DNA of 6,367 nucleotides from Candidatus Symbiothrix sp. (GCA_031270925.1 JAISWY010000076.1:1-6367); one strand, 5' to 3'; counted from the first letter of the stretch, positions 1 through 6,367 are shown. Made by a program: numbers and translations. Notes: a model not told the origin generated them from the letters alone.

Positions 1-312
1 CTTTAAAACATTGAAATCCAAGCAGAAAAGCAGTTCGGCCGTTTGAATGGCTTCTTCGGCTAATTCGGATTTCCATTCATGTACGATAATATCTTTCACG
101 CCGGGCATCCATTTCAAAAATCCGGGGAAATTATTCGGGACAATCACATTTACGATTTTTCCCAATTCCGACAAAAAATGATAAAGCGCTAATGAAGAAC
201 CGATTGCATCGCCATCGGGCGAAACATGGGTAACAATGGCGATTTTGTCGTATTTTTCAATCAGTTTTTGCGCCTGTTGAATTTGATGTTCGGGTATGAC
301 TTTGTTCAGCAT
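1..312 (-). CDS. DHH-family phosphoesterase, NrnA-like (partial, 5' end only)
   Basis: The first 104 codons of a gene that runs off the left edge. The protein begins MLNKVIPEHQ and carries DHH-superfamily motif I as THVSPDGDAIGSS (residues 28-40), with metal-binding candidates H29, D33 and D35. A second aspartate sits in CLDFN (D99), matching motif II. This is the N-terminal pattern of bifunctional oligoribonuclease/PAP phosphatases (NrnA), cytoplasmic Mn-dependent enzymes that degrade nano-RNA and dephosphorylate pAp. The C-terminal DHHA1 domain lies outside the window, so the exact member (NrnA or another exopolyphosphatase-like DHH protein) is not settled. I chose the ATG at 310-312: the ATG at 327-329 meets a stop after four codons. 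An A-rich tract lies 6-13 bases upstream, in Bacteroidetes style. It follows recQ by 24 bases on the same strand with no terminator visible, so cotranscription is likely. Confidence 0.85.
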   Translation of the reverse strand, partial: MLNKVIPEHQIQQAQKLIEKYDKIAIVTHVSPDGDAIGSSLALYHFLSELGKIVNVIVPNNFPGFLKWMPGVKDIIVHEWKSELAEEAIQTAELLFCLDFNVLK

Positions 313-336
313 ATTCAATTTTTTTGCATAGGTGAA

Positions 337-750
337 TTAGTTTGCCATTTCCGAAAGGAATTTAATTCGCACCAACCGGATTTCTTCTTCTGTGTAATCG
401 CCGCCGAGTTCTTCGATGGCCATTTCCAAATCGTCGGTTTCCGATTCCTTGAAATAAAGGTAGATGTCGTCGATATGTTCTTCGTCCATTATTTCATTCA
501 GGAAATAGTCGATATTGATTTTCGTACCGGAATAAACAATCGCTTCAATTTCGTCGAGTAGCTCGCTAAATTCCAAACCTTTGGTTACGGCAATATCGTC
601 CAGCGCCACTTTGCGGTCGATGCTTTGCACGATAAACACTTTCATCTTCGATTTATTGGCGACTGTGCGCACGCGCAAATCTTCGGGACGCTCGATTTCG
701 TTTTCGGTTACATGGCGTTTGATCACTTCCACAAATTCCTGTCCGTAACG
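337..750 (-). pseudogene. recQ: Detached C-terminal part of RecQ (HRDC end plus HTH tail)
   Basis: These 137 codons continue the recQ frame directly after the TAA at 751-753 and end in a normal TAA. They begin RYGQEFVEVIKRH, which is the expected end of the HRDC domain, and contain a helix-turn-helix-like stretch (full-length residues about 627-665, with DRKVALDDIAVTKGLEF) typical of the C-terminal extension of Bacteroidales RecQ. The tail is acidic and ends in LSEMAN. There is no further stop or frameshift, so the region has either decayed very little or is still under selection. A GTG at 730-732, with an AGGA four bases upstream and only 18 bases past the stop, could allow reinitiation to give a 131-residue protein; that is inference. 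Read with the upstream part, the gene would encode 728 residues, close to the usual length of Bacteroidales RecQ. Confidence 0.8.
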
Positions 751-753
751 TTA
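751..753 (-). other. In-frame TAA interrupting recQ
   Basis: The minus strand reads GGA AAT GCC TAA CGT TAC GGA, giving G-N-A-stop-R-Y-G. The family normally has G-K-A-K-R-Y-G here, so one A-to-T change (AAA to TAA) explains the stop. The neighbouring K-to-N (AAA or AAG to AAT) two codons earlier is a second nearby change. The change creates the 8-base palindrome TAACGTTA (746-753). TAA is the ordinary stop of recQ, clpX, clpP and tig in this window, so a general code change is excluded. Confidence 0.9.
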
Positions 754-2523
754 GGCATTTCCGGCGCCAACGCCCGGTATGTTTTGCAACTCGTCGATAG
801 TAATCGGATAAGTCGTGGCCATCGCTTCCAAGGAAGGATCTTGAAAAATCACATAAGGCGGAACGCCCAAATGTTTGGCGACTTTTTTCCACAAATCTTT
901 CATGATCGAATACAGCACCGGATCTACCGCGCACGAACCTCCTCCGCGAGTAGGCGTTTCTTCCACCGCATCGTCTTCTTCAAAATCGTTGTCTTTTGTG
1001 ATTTTGAACGAAGTAGGGTTTTTCAAATATTTTTTCCCTTCGGCCGTGAGTTTCAAGAGGCCGTAATTTTCGATGTCTTTGTCTAAGAAACCGGCAATCA
1101 TCGCTTGGCGGATAACCGCGTTCCACGTGCGCTCGTCTTCGTTTTTGCCGGTGCCGAACACTTCGAGATTATCGTGTTCATACGACAGGACTTCGGAAGT
1201 TTCCTTGCCGTGCAGGATATTGATTACATGATCTGCCTTGAACTTATCTTTCAGAATTTCAACGGTTTCCAGAACCGATATTAGTAAGTCTTTCGCTTCC
1301 ACTTGTTTTTTAGGATTTAAACAGTTGTCACAGTTTCCACAGTTTTCTTCTCCATATTCTTCTCCGAAATAATGCAACAGCATCTTTCGCCGGCAGACGG
1401 CGGTTTCGGCGTAAGCTTTGGTTTCTTCGAGCAATTGTTTGCCGATTTCCTGTTCGGAAACCGGTTTTCCCTGCATGAATTTTTCCAATTTTTGTAAGTC
1501 TTTATATAGATAAAAGACGATGCACTTTCCTTCTCCGCCATCCCTTCCGGCGCGACCGGTTTCCTGATAATAGCCTTCGAGACTTTTAGGAATGTCGTAA
1601 TGAATCACGTAGCGCACATCCGGCTTGTCGATACCCATTCCGAATGCGATGGTGGCTACAATTACATCTACTTCTTCCATCAAGAACTTGTCTTGATTTT
1701 CGGAACGAACTTGCGAATCCATCCCTGCATGATAGGCCAAGGCGTTGATGCCGTTTGCGCGCAGGATTTCGGCAAAATCTTCAACTTTTCTTCTTGACAA
1801 ACAATATACGATGCCCGATTTGCCATCGTTGGCTTTGATATATTTCACGATTTCCCTATCGATGTTCGCATCTTTCTGGCGGACTTCGTAATACAGATTG
1901 GCGCGATTGAACGACGACTTGAATACCGCCGCATCTATCATTCCCAAATTCTTCTGAATGTCGTGTTGTACCTTGGGGGTGGCCGTTGCCGTGAGCGCGA
2001 TTAATGGTCGTCTCACTATTTCATTGATAATCGGACGAATACGACGATATTCAGGACGGAAATCATGCCCCCATTCCGAAATACAATGCGCTTCGTCGAT
2101 CGCATAAAACGATACGGGAACCTGCCGTAAAAACTCGATATTTTCTTCTTTGGTCAGCGATTCGGGAGCTACATAGAGCAATTTGGTTTTTCCCGCCTTG
2201 ATGTCGGTTTTCACTTTGTCGATCGCTGTTTTATTCAATGAAGAATTGATAAAATGCGCCACACCGTTGTCTTCGCTGAAATTACGCATTGCATCGACTT
2301 GGTTTTTCATCAAAGCAATCAGCGGGGAAATGACTATGGCGGTTCCATTCATCAACAAAGCCGGCAATTGGTAACACAACGATTTACCGCCTCCGGTCGG
2401 CATCAACACAAATGTATCCCGTCCTTCCAAGACATTCCGAATAACAGCTTCCTGATTGCCTTTAAATGAGCCGAATCCAAAATGTTTCTTCAGCGCCTCC
2501 GTTAAAAAATCCTCTTGTATCAT
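751..2523 (-). CDS. recQ: ATP-dependent DNA helicase RecQ, cut short by an in-frame stop
   Basis: A 3'-5' superfamily 2 DNA helicase of recombination and fork repair. All core motifs are present: motif 0 around F15-Q24, Walker A TGGGKS (43-48), DEAH (143-146), ALTATAT (176-182) and motif VI QETGRAGRDG (320-329). The zinc-binding cysteines are C377, C395, C398 and C401, followed by the RQC winged helix (about 410-505) and the start of HRDC from about 534. The frame stops at 590 residues within HRDC, in GVGAGNA, where homologues read GVGAGKAKRYG. Helicase, zinc and RQC modules are therefore intact, while the HRDC end and C-terminal tail are lost unless the stop is read through. The start ATG is preceded by an A-rich leader and the gene has its own promoter at 2552-2584. 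The HRDC domain helps select DNA structure, so a truncated enzyme could keep helicase activity; that is inference. Confidence 0.93.
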   Translation of the reverse strand: MIQEDFLTEALKKHFGFGSFKGNQEAVIRNVLEGRDTFVLMPTGGGKSLCYQLPALLMNGTAIVISPLIALMKNQVDAMRNFSEDNGVAHFINSSLNKTAIDKVKTDIKAGKTKLLYVAPESLTKEENIEFLRQVPVSFYAIDEAHCISEWGHDFRPEYRRIRPIINEIVRRPLIALTATATPKVQHDIQKNLGMIDAAVFKSSFNRANLYYEVRQKDANIDREIVKYIKANDGKSGIVYCLSRRKVEDFAEILRANGINALAYHAGMDSQVRSENQDKFLMEEVDVIVATIAFGMGIDKPDVRYVIHYDIPKSLEGYYQETGRAGRDGGEGKCIVFYLYKDLQKLEKFMQGKPVSEQEIGKQLLEETKAYAETAVCRRKMLLHYFGEEYGEENCGNCDNCLNPKKQVEAKDLLISVLETVEILKDKFKADHVINILHGKETSEVLSYEHDNLEVFGTGKNEDERTWNAVIRQAMIAGFLDKDIENYGLLKLTAEGKKYLKNPTSFKITKDNDFEEDDAVEETPTRGGGSCAVDPVLYSIMKDLWKKVAKHLGVPPYVIFQDPSLEAMATTYPITIDELQNIPGVGAGNA

Positions 2524-2551
2524 TTATTTTTGATAGTCAACTACGTTATGG

Positions 2552-2584
2552 CAAAGGTATATTATTGTATTGAAATAATGCAAA
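2552..2584 (-). promoter_or_regulatory. Bacteroidetes-type promoter of recQ
   Basis: On the minus strand a -33 TTTG (2581-2584) is separated by 21 bases from a -7 box TACCTTTG (2552-2559), which matches the Bacteroidetes sigma-ABfr consensus TTTG...TAnnTTTG. Transcription would start near 2546, leaving a leader of about 23 bases that ends in AAAAATAA before the recQ ATG. This suggests recQ, and probably the DHH gene after it, can be expressed separately from the clp operon. Confidence 0.7.
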
Positions 2585-2588
2585 CAAT

Positions 2589-2615
2589 TTCAATTTTTTT
2601 TTCAAAAAAATTGAA
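2589..2615 (-). terminator. AT-rich hairpin after clpX, possible terminator
   Basis: A perfect 12-base inverted repeat (TTCAATTTTTTT at 2589-2600 and its complement at 2604-2615) with a 3-base loop lies 23 bases after the clpX stop. It could end the tig-clpP-clpX transcript. Only two of the twelve pairs are G-C and there is no clean U-run after the stem, so it would be a weak intrinsic terminator. It also borders the recQ -33 element by four bases and may instead act as an A/T-rich promoter-proximal element. Confidence 0.4.
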
Positions 2616-2638
2616 TCATTTGTCATAACTTGGATTTT

Positions 2639-3868
2639 TTAACACGCAGTTTGTTGATATTCGGTCTTTTCGATGTGTTCTTTGGCATAATCCAATGTAA
2701 TATGCAATTCTTTTTGACCGGTGGACGGTATCTCAAACATCGCGTCCATCATAATATCTTCCGTAATCGAACGTAAGCCGCGCGCTCCCAATTTAAATTC
2801 AATTGCCTTATCGACAATGTATTCCAAAACATCTTCGTCGAAACGAAGCGAAACATTATCCATCGCAAACAATTTGACGTATTGTTTGATGATCGAATTT
2901 TTGGGTTCAGTCAGAATATTGCGTAAAGCCATTCTGTCCAAAGATTTTAAATAGGTCAGAATCGGTAAACGGCCGATGATTTCGGGAATCAGGCCGAACG
3001 ATTTCAAATCTTGCGGAGCGATGTATTGCAGTAAATTCATCCGGTCGATTTTCTTGTTATCGCGACTTGCATTATAGCCAACGACTTGTGTATTCATCCG
3101 TTGCGCGATTTTTTTCTCAATTCCGTCGAATGCGCCGCCGCAGATAAACAAAATATCTTTGGTATCGACGGCAATCATTTGCTGGTCGGGATGTTTGCGG
3201 CCTCCTTGGGGCGGAACATTTACGACCGAGCCTTCCAACAATTTCAAAAGTCCTTGCTGGACGCCTTCGCCGCTTACGTCGCGGGTAATGGACGGATTAT
3301 CGCCTTTGCGTGCGATTTTGTCAATTTCGTCGATGAAAACGATGCCTCGTTCGGCTGCTTTTATGTTGTAATTGGCCGCTTGTAGCAGGCGAGTTAAAAG
3401 ACTTTCAACGTCTTCGCCAACATAACCGGCTTCTGTTAAGACAGTTGCATCAACAATCGTAAAGGGAACTTTAAGCATCCGCGCGATGGTTTTGGCGAGT
3501 AATGTTTTACCTGTTCCGGTTGAACCGACAAGGATAATATTCGATTTTTCGATTTCCACATCGTCTTTTACTTCTTTCTGCGACAGACGTTTGTAATGGT
3601 TGTAAACGGCCACCGAAAGATAGCGTTTGGCATCGTCCTGACCAATCACGTATTGATCCATAAACTCCTTGATTTCTTTTGGACGGGGCGTTTTATCTTT
3701 CGCCGCCGAAAACTTGTCTTCCTTCGACTGCATGGCTTCTTGAATGATTTTGTGCGCTTGTTCGGCGCATTCATCGCAGATATAACCATGCTCGCCGGTC
3801 AATAATACATTGACACGGTTTTCGGGACGGCTGCAAAAACTACATTGTTTGGATGTGAATTTTGCCAT
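2639..3868 (-). CDS. clpX: ATP-dependent Clp protease ATP-binding subunit ClpX
   Basis: A hexameric AAA+ unfoldase of 409 residues that feeds tagged or misfolded proteins into ClpP. The N-terminal zinc-binding domain has C9, C12, C31 and C34. The AAA+ module shows Walker A GSTGTGKT (115-122), pore-1 loop GYVG (148-151), Walker B FIDE (178-181), RKH pore loop (224-226), the arginine-finger segment [11 protein letters not shown] (292-302) and sensor 2 GARGLR (361-366). The loop that docks in ClpP pockets, IGF in E. coli, appears to be VGY at 263-265. The frame is open upstream to 4177, but that stretch is an antisense-free shadow of clpP in another frame. The true start [12 protein letters not shown] is fixed by homology and by the TAATG overlap with the clpP stop. 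The length is normal for Bacteroidales. Translational coupling to clpP is likely. Confidence 0.98.
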   Translation of the reverse strand: MAKFTSKQCSFCSRPENRVNVLLTGEHGYICDECAEQAHKIIQEAMQSKEDKFSAAKDKTPRPKEIKEFMDQYVIGQDDAKRYLSVAVYNHYKRLSQKEVKDDVEIEKSNIILVGSTGTGKTLLAKTIARMLKVPFTIVDATVLTEAGYVGEDVESLLTRLLQAANYNIKAAERGIVFIDEIDKIARKGDNPSITRDVSGEGVQQGLLKLLEGSVVNVPPQGGRKHPDQQMIAVDTKDILFICGGAFDGIEKKIAQRMNTQVVGYNASRDNKKIDRMNLLQYIAPQDLKSFGLIPEIIGRLPILTYLKSLDRMALRNILTEPKNSIIKQYVKLFAMDNVSLRFDEDVLEYIVDKAIEFKLGARGLRSITEDIMMDAMFEIPSTGQKELHITLDYAKEHIEKTEYQQTAC

Positions 3869-4533
3869 TATTTTTTCGTCAGAATTTGATCGATCATACC
3901 ATATTGAAGTGCTTCTTCGGCGGTCATCCAAAAATCGCGGTCGCCGTCCTGCAATACTTTTTCGTAGGGCTGGCCGGAATGATCGGCGATAATGGTATAG
4001 ACTTCTTGTTTTATTTTCAGGATTTCGCGGGCAGTAATTTCGATGTCGGAAGCCTGTCCTTGTGCGCCGCCCAAGGGTTGATGAATCATCACACGCGAAT
4101 GTTTCAGGGCTTGGCGTTTGCCTTTTGTTCCGGCCACAAGCAACACGGCGGCCATTGAAGCGGCCATTCCGGTACAAATCGTAGATACATTGCTCGAAAT
4201 GAATTGCATCGTGTCGTAAATGCCGTAACCTGCATATACCGAACCGCCGGGACTGTTGATGTAAATCGAAATATCCTTGCCCGGATCGGACGAGTCTAAG
4301 TACAACAACTGCGCTTGAATCACATTGGCCGTATAATCATCGACTTGTGTTCCCAAAAAGATGATACGATCGACCATCAAACGGGAAAAAACATCCATTT
4401 GCGCCACGTTCAACTGACGTTCCTCAATGATAGTCGGGGAAATGTAATTGCTTGATATAACGGCATATTTATCCAATGCATTGGAATTCATTCCCAAATG
4501 CTTTACTGCGTAATTTCTAAAATCGTTGTTCAT
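3868..4533 (-). CDS. clpP: ATP-dependent Clp protease proteolytic subunit ClpP
   Basis: A serine peptidase of family S14 that forms a double heptameric barrel and degrades substrates unfolded by ClpX. The 221-residue product has the catalytic triad S126 (in TGMAASMAA), H151 (in VMIHQPLGG) and D200 (in DRDFW). It also has the oxyanion-region glycines in [11 protein letters not shown] (92-102). The roughly 30-residue N-terminal stretch before the conserved core is somewhat long and may include a propeptide that is removed by self-processing, as in other ClpP proteins. The ATG lies six bases after the tig stop, and its own stop shares one base with the clpX start. It is the middle gene of a tight tig-clpP-clpX operon and has no promoter of its own that I can see. 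Confidence 0.98.
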   Translation of the reverse strand: MNNDFRNYAVKHLGMNSNALDKYAVISSNYISPTIIEERQLNVAQMDVFSRLMVDRIIFLGTQVDDYTANVIQAQLLYLDSSDPGKDISIYINSPGGSVYAGYGIYDTMQFISSNVSTICTGMAASMAAVLLVAGTKGKRQALKHSRVMIHQPLGGAQGQASDIEITAREILKIKQEVYTIIADHSGQPYEKVLQDGDRDFWMTAEEALQYGMIDQILTKK

Positions 4534-4539
4534 ATTGTT

Positions 4540-5877
4540 TTATTTTTTTAATAATTTTTGAAAGTCTTCGACCGTGATTTCTTTCGATTCCAGGTTGACT
4601 TGCTGTTTCAACACATCAATCAATTTATCTTCGATGACATGGTTTACCAAATTTTGTATATAGTCTTGATTTTTCAATATTTCCCGTACCTGATTTTCCA
4701 CGAGAAGATCACTAACATTGCTTATGCCGTATTGTGCGAATTGTGAGCGGACGACGGCGGCGGCTTTTGCATTCACATCTTCTGTTTCAACCTGTATGTC
4801 GTTGTCTTTCAATAGCTTATCCTTGATTAATTGAAATTTCAAACCGGCAAGAATATTCGGATAATCTTCTTCCACCGATTCGGGCGTGTGCATGTCGTCG
4901 GCCGCCACCAACCAGCGTTTCAAAAATTCGTCGGGGAATTGAATGTCTTTGGCTTTTTCTTCCAAGGCTGCTTTGGCATCCAAAAAGAATTGGTAATCGC
5001 TTTCGGGCTGCAATTGTCGAGTGAGGTTTTCTTTGATTTTTGTTTTGAATGCTTCTTCCGACGTTACGGTACCCGGTTCGTAGATTTCATCGTACAATTC
5101 AATGCCCAGTTCGGCTTCCTTATAGTGTGTGATTTCGACAATCGTAAACGTGAAATCGCCTTGATGTGCAGCTACTTCGTCTTTTTTGATTTTGAGAAAA
5201 GTAGCTAATTCGACTTCGTGGCCATCGTATGCTTTATACGGATTGAAAATAATAATATCGTCTATTTTCGCACCGATGAATTTGGCTTTTTCGGCTTCGT
5301 CTTTGATGACCGATGGCATCAACAGTGCATCTTCTACCTTAATATTACCGTCCGATTCGGTCAGCAAGCCTTTGACCATGTCTTTGGCTTCGACGGTTTC
5401 GACGGTTTCATACGAACCGTAATTTGCTTTGAAATTATTGATTTGTTTTTCAATCATATCGTCCGACACTTGGATTTCGTAATACGTCAATTTGTCGGAT
5501 TTTGTCAATTTGACATCCATTTCGGGAGCTAAGGCAAGATCGAACGTAAATTCGTAATCGTTTTGATTATCGAAATCCAGCGGATCTTGCGGTTCTTTCG
5601 AGGGTAGCGGTTCGCCCAGCACGTCGAGTTGGCTTTCTTTGATATAATCGTATAGCGAATTGGAAACTAAGGTGTTGATTTCGTCCACCAGCACTGCTTT
5701 GCCGTATAGGGCTTGGATGCGCGATTTGGGAGCGTTTCCCTTGCGGAAGCCGTCAATCACGATGTTTTTCCGAAGATCGTTCAATGCTTTTTCCACTTTT
5801 GGTTGATAATCGTCTTTGCCCACGGTCACGGTCAGCGTAGCGTTTACGGGGTCGATGTTTTTTAACGTAATGTTCAT
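4540..5877 (-). CDS. tig: Trigger factor, ribosome-bound chaperone
   Basis: A cytoplasmic chaperone that docks at the ribosome exit tunnel and shields nascent chains. The 445-residue product has the ribosome-binding signature GFRKGNAP at 43-50; F44-R45-K46 match the E. coli FRK numbering. The substrate-binding C-terminal region is helical and charged (about 255-445). The middle region (about 160-252), which should be an FKBP-type prolyl isomerase, keeps the start VEAKD but lacks the usual GFED-type active-site segment, so isomerase activity is doubtful. The start MNITLKN is preceded by an A-rich leader (ATAAAAACAAATG-like, no Shine-Dalgarno) and a well-formed promoter. It is the first gene of the tig-clpP-clpX operon; the next ATG is six bases past its stop. 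Confidence 0.96.
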   Translation of the reverse strand: MNITLKNIDPVNATLTVTVGKDDYQPKVEKALNDLRKNIVIDGFRKGNAPKSRIQALYGKAVLVDEINTLVSNSLYDYIKESQLDVLGEPLPSKEPQDPLDFDNQNDYEFTFDLALAPEMDVKLTKSDKLTYYEIQVSDDMIEKQINNFKANYGSYETVETVEAKDMVKGLLTESDGNIKVEDALLMPSVIKDEAEKAKFIGAKIDDIIIFNPYKAYDGHEVELATFLKIKKDEVAAHQGDFTFTIVEITHYKEAELGIELYDEIYEPGTVTSEEAFKTKIKENLTRQLQPESDYQFFLDAKAALEEKAKDIQFPDEFLKRWLVAADDMHTPESVEEDYPNILAGLKFQLIKDKLLKDNDIQVETEDVNAKAAAVVRSQFAQYGISNVSDLLVENQVREILKNQDYIQNLVNHVIEDKLIDVLKQQVNLESKEITVEDFQKLLKK

Positions 5878-5920
5878 TTGTTTTTATTAATTGATTTATA
5901 CCTTTTCGATTTTAAGCCCG

Positions 5921-5952
5921 CAAAGGTAATTTTATTTTGTGGAAGTATCAAA
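5921..5952 (-). promoter_or_regulatory. Bacteroidetes-type promoter of tig-clpP-clpX
   Basis: On the minus strand a -33 TTTG (5949-5952) is followed after 20 bases by a -7 box TACCTTTG (5921-5928), identical to the -7 box before recQ. The start point would be near 5914, giving a leader of about 37 bases. It is the only good promoter seen upstream of the three-gene operon. Confidence 0.72.
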
Positions 5953-5995
5953 TTTTGTGCCGGGAAAAAAATCATATTAAAATAACAGGCTATAT

Positions 5996-6066
5996 CAAAT
6001 ATTTTGCTAAACACACAAGCCTCCCTACATTTATGAGGGGTGTAAAATTGTCAATTCAAATATTTG
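5996..6066. repeat. Paired CAAATATTTG-type palindromes, possible operator
   Basis: A perfect 10-base palindrome CAAATATTTG (6057-6066) sits between the -33 and -7 elements of the antitoxin promoter. A near copy with one extra T, CAAATATTTTG, lies at 5996-6006, 61 bases upstream. In addition AATTCAAATA occurs at 6053-6062 and 6084-6093, and a variant AATTCAATTA at 6099-6108. Type II toxin-antitoxin complexes usually repress their own promoters through such sites, so an operator role is plausible. The motifs are AT-rich and short, so chance is not excluded. Confidence 0.35.
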
Positions 6067-6077
6067 TTGTAACTTTG
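6047..6077 (+). promoter_or_regulatory. Bacteroidetes-type promoter of the antitoxin-toxin pair
   Basis: A -7 box TAACTTTG (6070-6077) matches TAnnTTTG exactly. An imperfect -33 element ATTG (6047-6050) lies 19 bases upstream. The start point would be near 6083, leaving a leader of about 25 bases with AAATAAAAACAA ahead of the ATG. It fires away from the tig promoter; the two -33 elements are about 95 bases apart within the 230-base divergent gap (5878-6107). Confidence 0.65.
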
Positions 6078-6107
6078 TGCTGAAATTCAAATAAAAACAA
6101 TTCAATT

Positions 6108-6350
6108 ATGGCAACATATCAAATGCAAATCAATGAGCGAACTTCAACAGGGAAGTCGGTTTTAGCAATGCTTGCCGCAATCCCTGATGTGGTTACTTTT
6201 GAAAAAGCGAAACCGGCAAAGGTTGAGAAAAGTCAAGTATATAAAAGTGTTGCAAGCGGTTTTCGCGATGTGCGGGATATTCTTGATGGGAAACAAAAAG
6301 GGCAAACCATAGACGAATTGCTTTATGAACTACAAAATAATATCGACTGA
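6108..6350 (+). CDS. Small antitoxin-like protein (DUF2683-type) of a type II TA pair
   Basis: An 80-residue protein starting MATYQMQINERTSTGKSV. It resembles the small Bacteroidetes proteins (DUF2683-type, from memory of the family) that precede RelE/YafQ-like toxins. Seen directly: a short N-terminal segment rich in polar residues, a hydrophobic stretch LAMLAAIPDVVTF (19-31), a basic linker (33-42) and a C-terminal helical, acidic segment (about 49-77, SGFRDVRDIL then TIDELLYEL) that may wrap the toxin. No ribbon-helix-helix or helix-turn-helix is obvious. The start is supported by an A-rich leader and a -7 box 30 bases upstream. The end overlaps a toxin-like frame by 26 bases, which is typical of coupled toxin-antitoxin genes. 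Antitoxin function is inferred from family resemblance and this context. Confidence 0.75.
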   Translation: MATYQMQINERTSTGKSVLAMLAAIPDVVTFEKAKPAKVEKSQVYKSVASGFRDVRDILDGKQKGQTIDELLYELQNNID

Positions 6351-6367
6351 TACGTTCAAGAGGGACT
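6325..6367 (+). CDS. RelE/YafQ-like toxin, N-terminus only (cut by window end)
   Basis: In the +1 frame relative to the antitoxin, an ATG at 6325 opens MNYKIISTDTFKRD and is still open at the window end. The pattern, a short beta-strand of Y-K-I then T-D-x-F-K-R-D, is the usual N-terminus of RelE/ParE-superfamily mRNA interferases such as YafQ, which cut mRNA on the ribosome. The start lies inside the antitoxin gene and overlaps it by 26 bases. Only 14 codons are visible, so the active-site residues and the subfamily cannot be checked. Confidence 0.62.
   Translation, partial: MNYKIISTDTFKRD

Noticed and set aside
314..325. TTCAATTTTTTT identical to one arm of the 2589-2615 hairpin
   Set aside because: Low-complexity 12-mer. 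Here it is simply the A-rich leader of the DHH gene on the minus strand, with no second arm.
226..561. Plus-strand open frame of 111 residues
   Set aside because: It crosses the recQ end and the DHH gene antisense. It is Phe-rich and low in complexity, as expected for the complement of AT-rich codons.
653..934. Minus-strand open frame spanning the recQ stop in another frame
   Set aside because: Arginine/serine-rich shadow frame. RecQ similarity continues in the original frame on both sides of the stop, so this is not a programmed frameshift product.
625..1086. Plus-strand open frame of 153 residues over recQ
   Set aside because: Antisense shadow of recQ; no recognisable domain and no promoter or leader.
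3869..4177. N-terminal extension of the clpX frame by 103 residues
   Set aside because: It lies over clpP in another frame, is arginine-rich with no family resemblance, and the ClpX zinc domain starts correctly at the ATG ending the TAATG overlap.
4831..5532. Plus-strand open frames over tig
   Set aside because: Antisense to trigger factor, Phe-rich, without leaders or family resemblance.
6020..6040. CCCT...AGGG inverted repeat as a terminator
   Set aside because: Only four pairs around a 9-base loop with no U-run, and it lies between divergent promoters where no transcript needs to end.
1..6367. Stop-codon reassignment as an explanation for the recQ TAA
   Set aside because: TAA ends clpX, clpP, tig and recQ itself at the positions expected from homology.

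Overview
The window reads as Bacteroidales (phylum Bacteroidota) chromosome. Start regions have A-rich leaders without Shine-Dalgarno sequences. Three upstream regions carry the Bacteroidetes-type promoter (TAnnTTTG at -7, with TTTG or a near match about 20 bases further up). The proteins also look like Bacteroidales family members. Genus cannot be decided from the sequence.

Layout: almost everything is on the minus strand and is read right to left. A protein quality-control operon comes first: trigger factor (tig, 4540-5877), ClpP protease (clpP, 3868-4533) and ClpX unfoldase (clpX, 2639-3868). The tig-clpP gap is six bases, and the clpP stop overlaps the clpX start as TAATG. After a 115-base gap with an AT-rich hairpin and a new promoter comes recQ (337-2523). 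It is followed 24 bases later by the 5' part of a DHH-family phosphoesterase gene resembling nrnA (1-312), which runs off the left edge. At the right edge, divergent from tig and on the plus strand, is a small gene (6108-6350) resembling Bacteroidetes type II antitoxins. A RelE/YafQ-like toxin frame overlaps its end, starting at 6325 and cut by the window end after 14 codons.

How the genes work together: trigger factor meets nascent chains at the ribosome, and ClpX unfolds proteins and feeds them to ClpP, so tig-clpP-clpX joins folding and degradation. RecQ and NrnA-like enzymes belong to DNA repair and nucleotide/oligonucleotide turnover. The edge pair is the only accessory-type content.

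The main anomaly is in recQ. A full-length gene of 728 codons is interrupted by one in-frame TAA at codon 591 (751-753), inside the HRDC domain. The following 137 codons stay open, in frame and RecQ-like. This is either a recent nonsense mutation, a base-call error, or a tolerated or recoded truncation. Apart from this and the toxin-antitoxin edge I see no evidence of a new system; most of the window is conserved housekeeping sequence.
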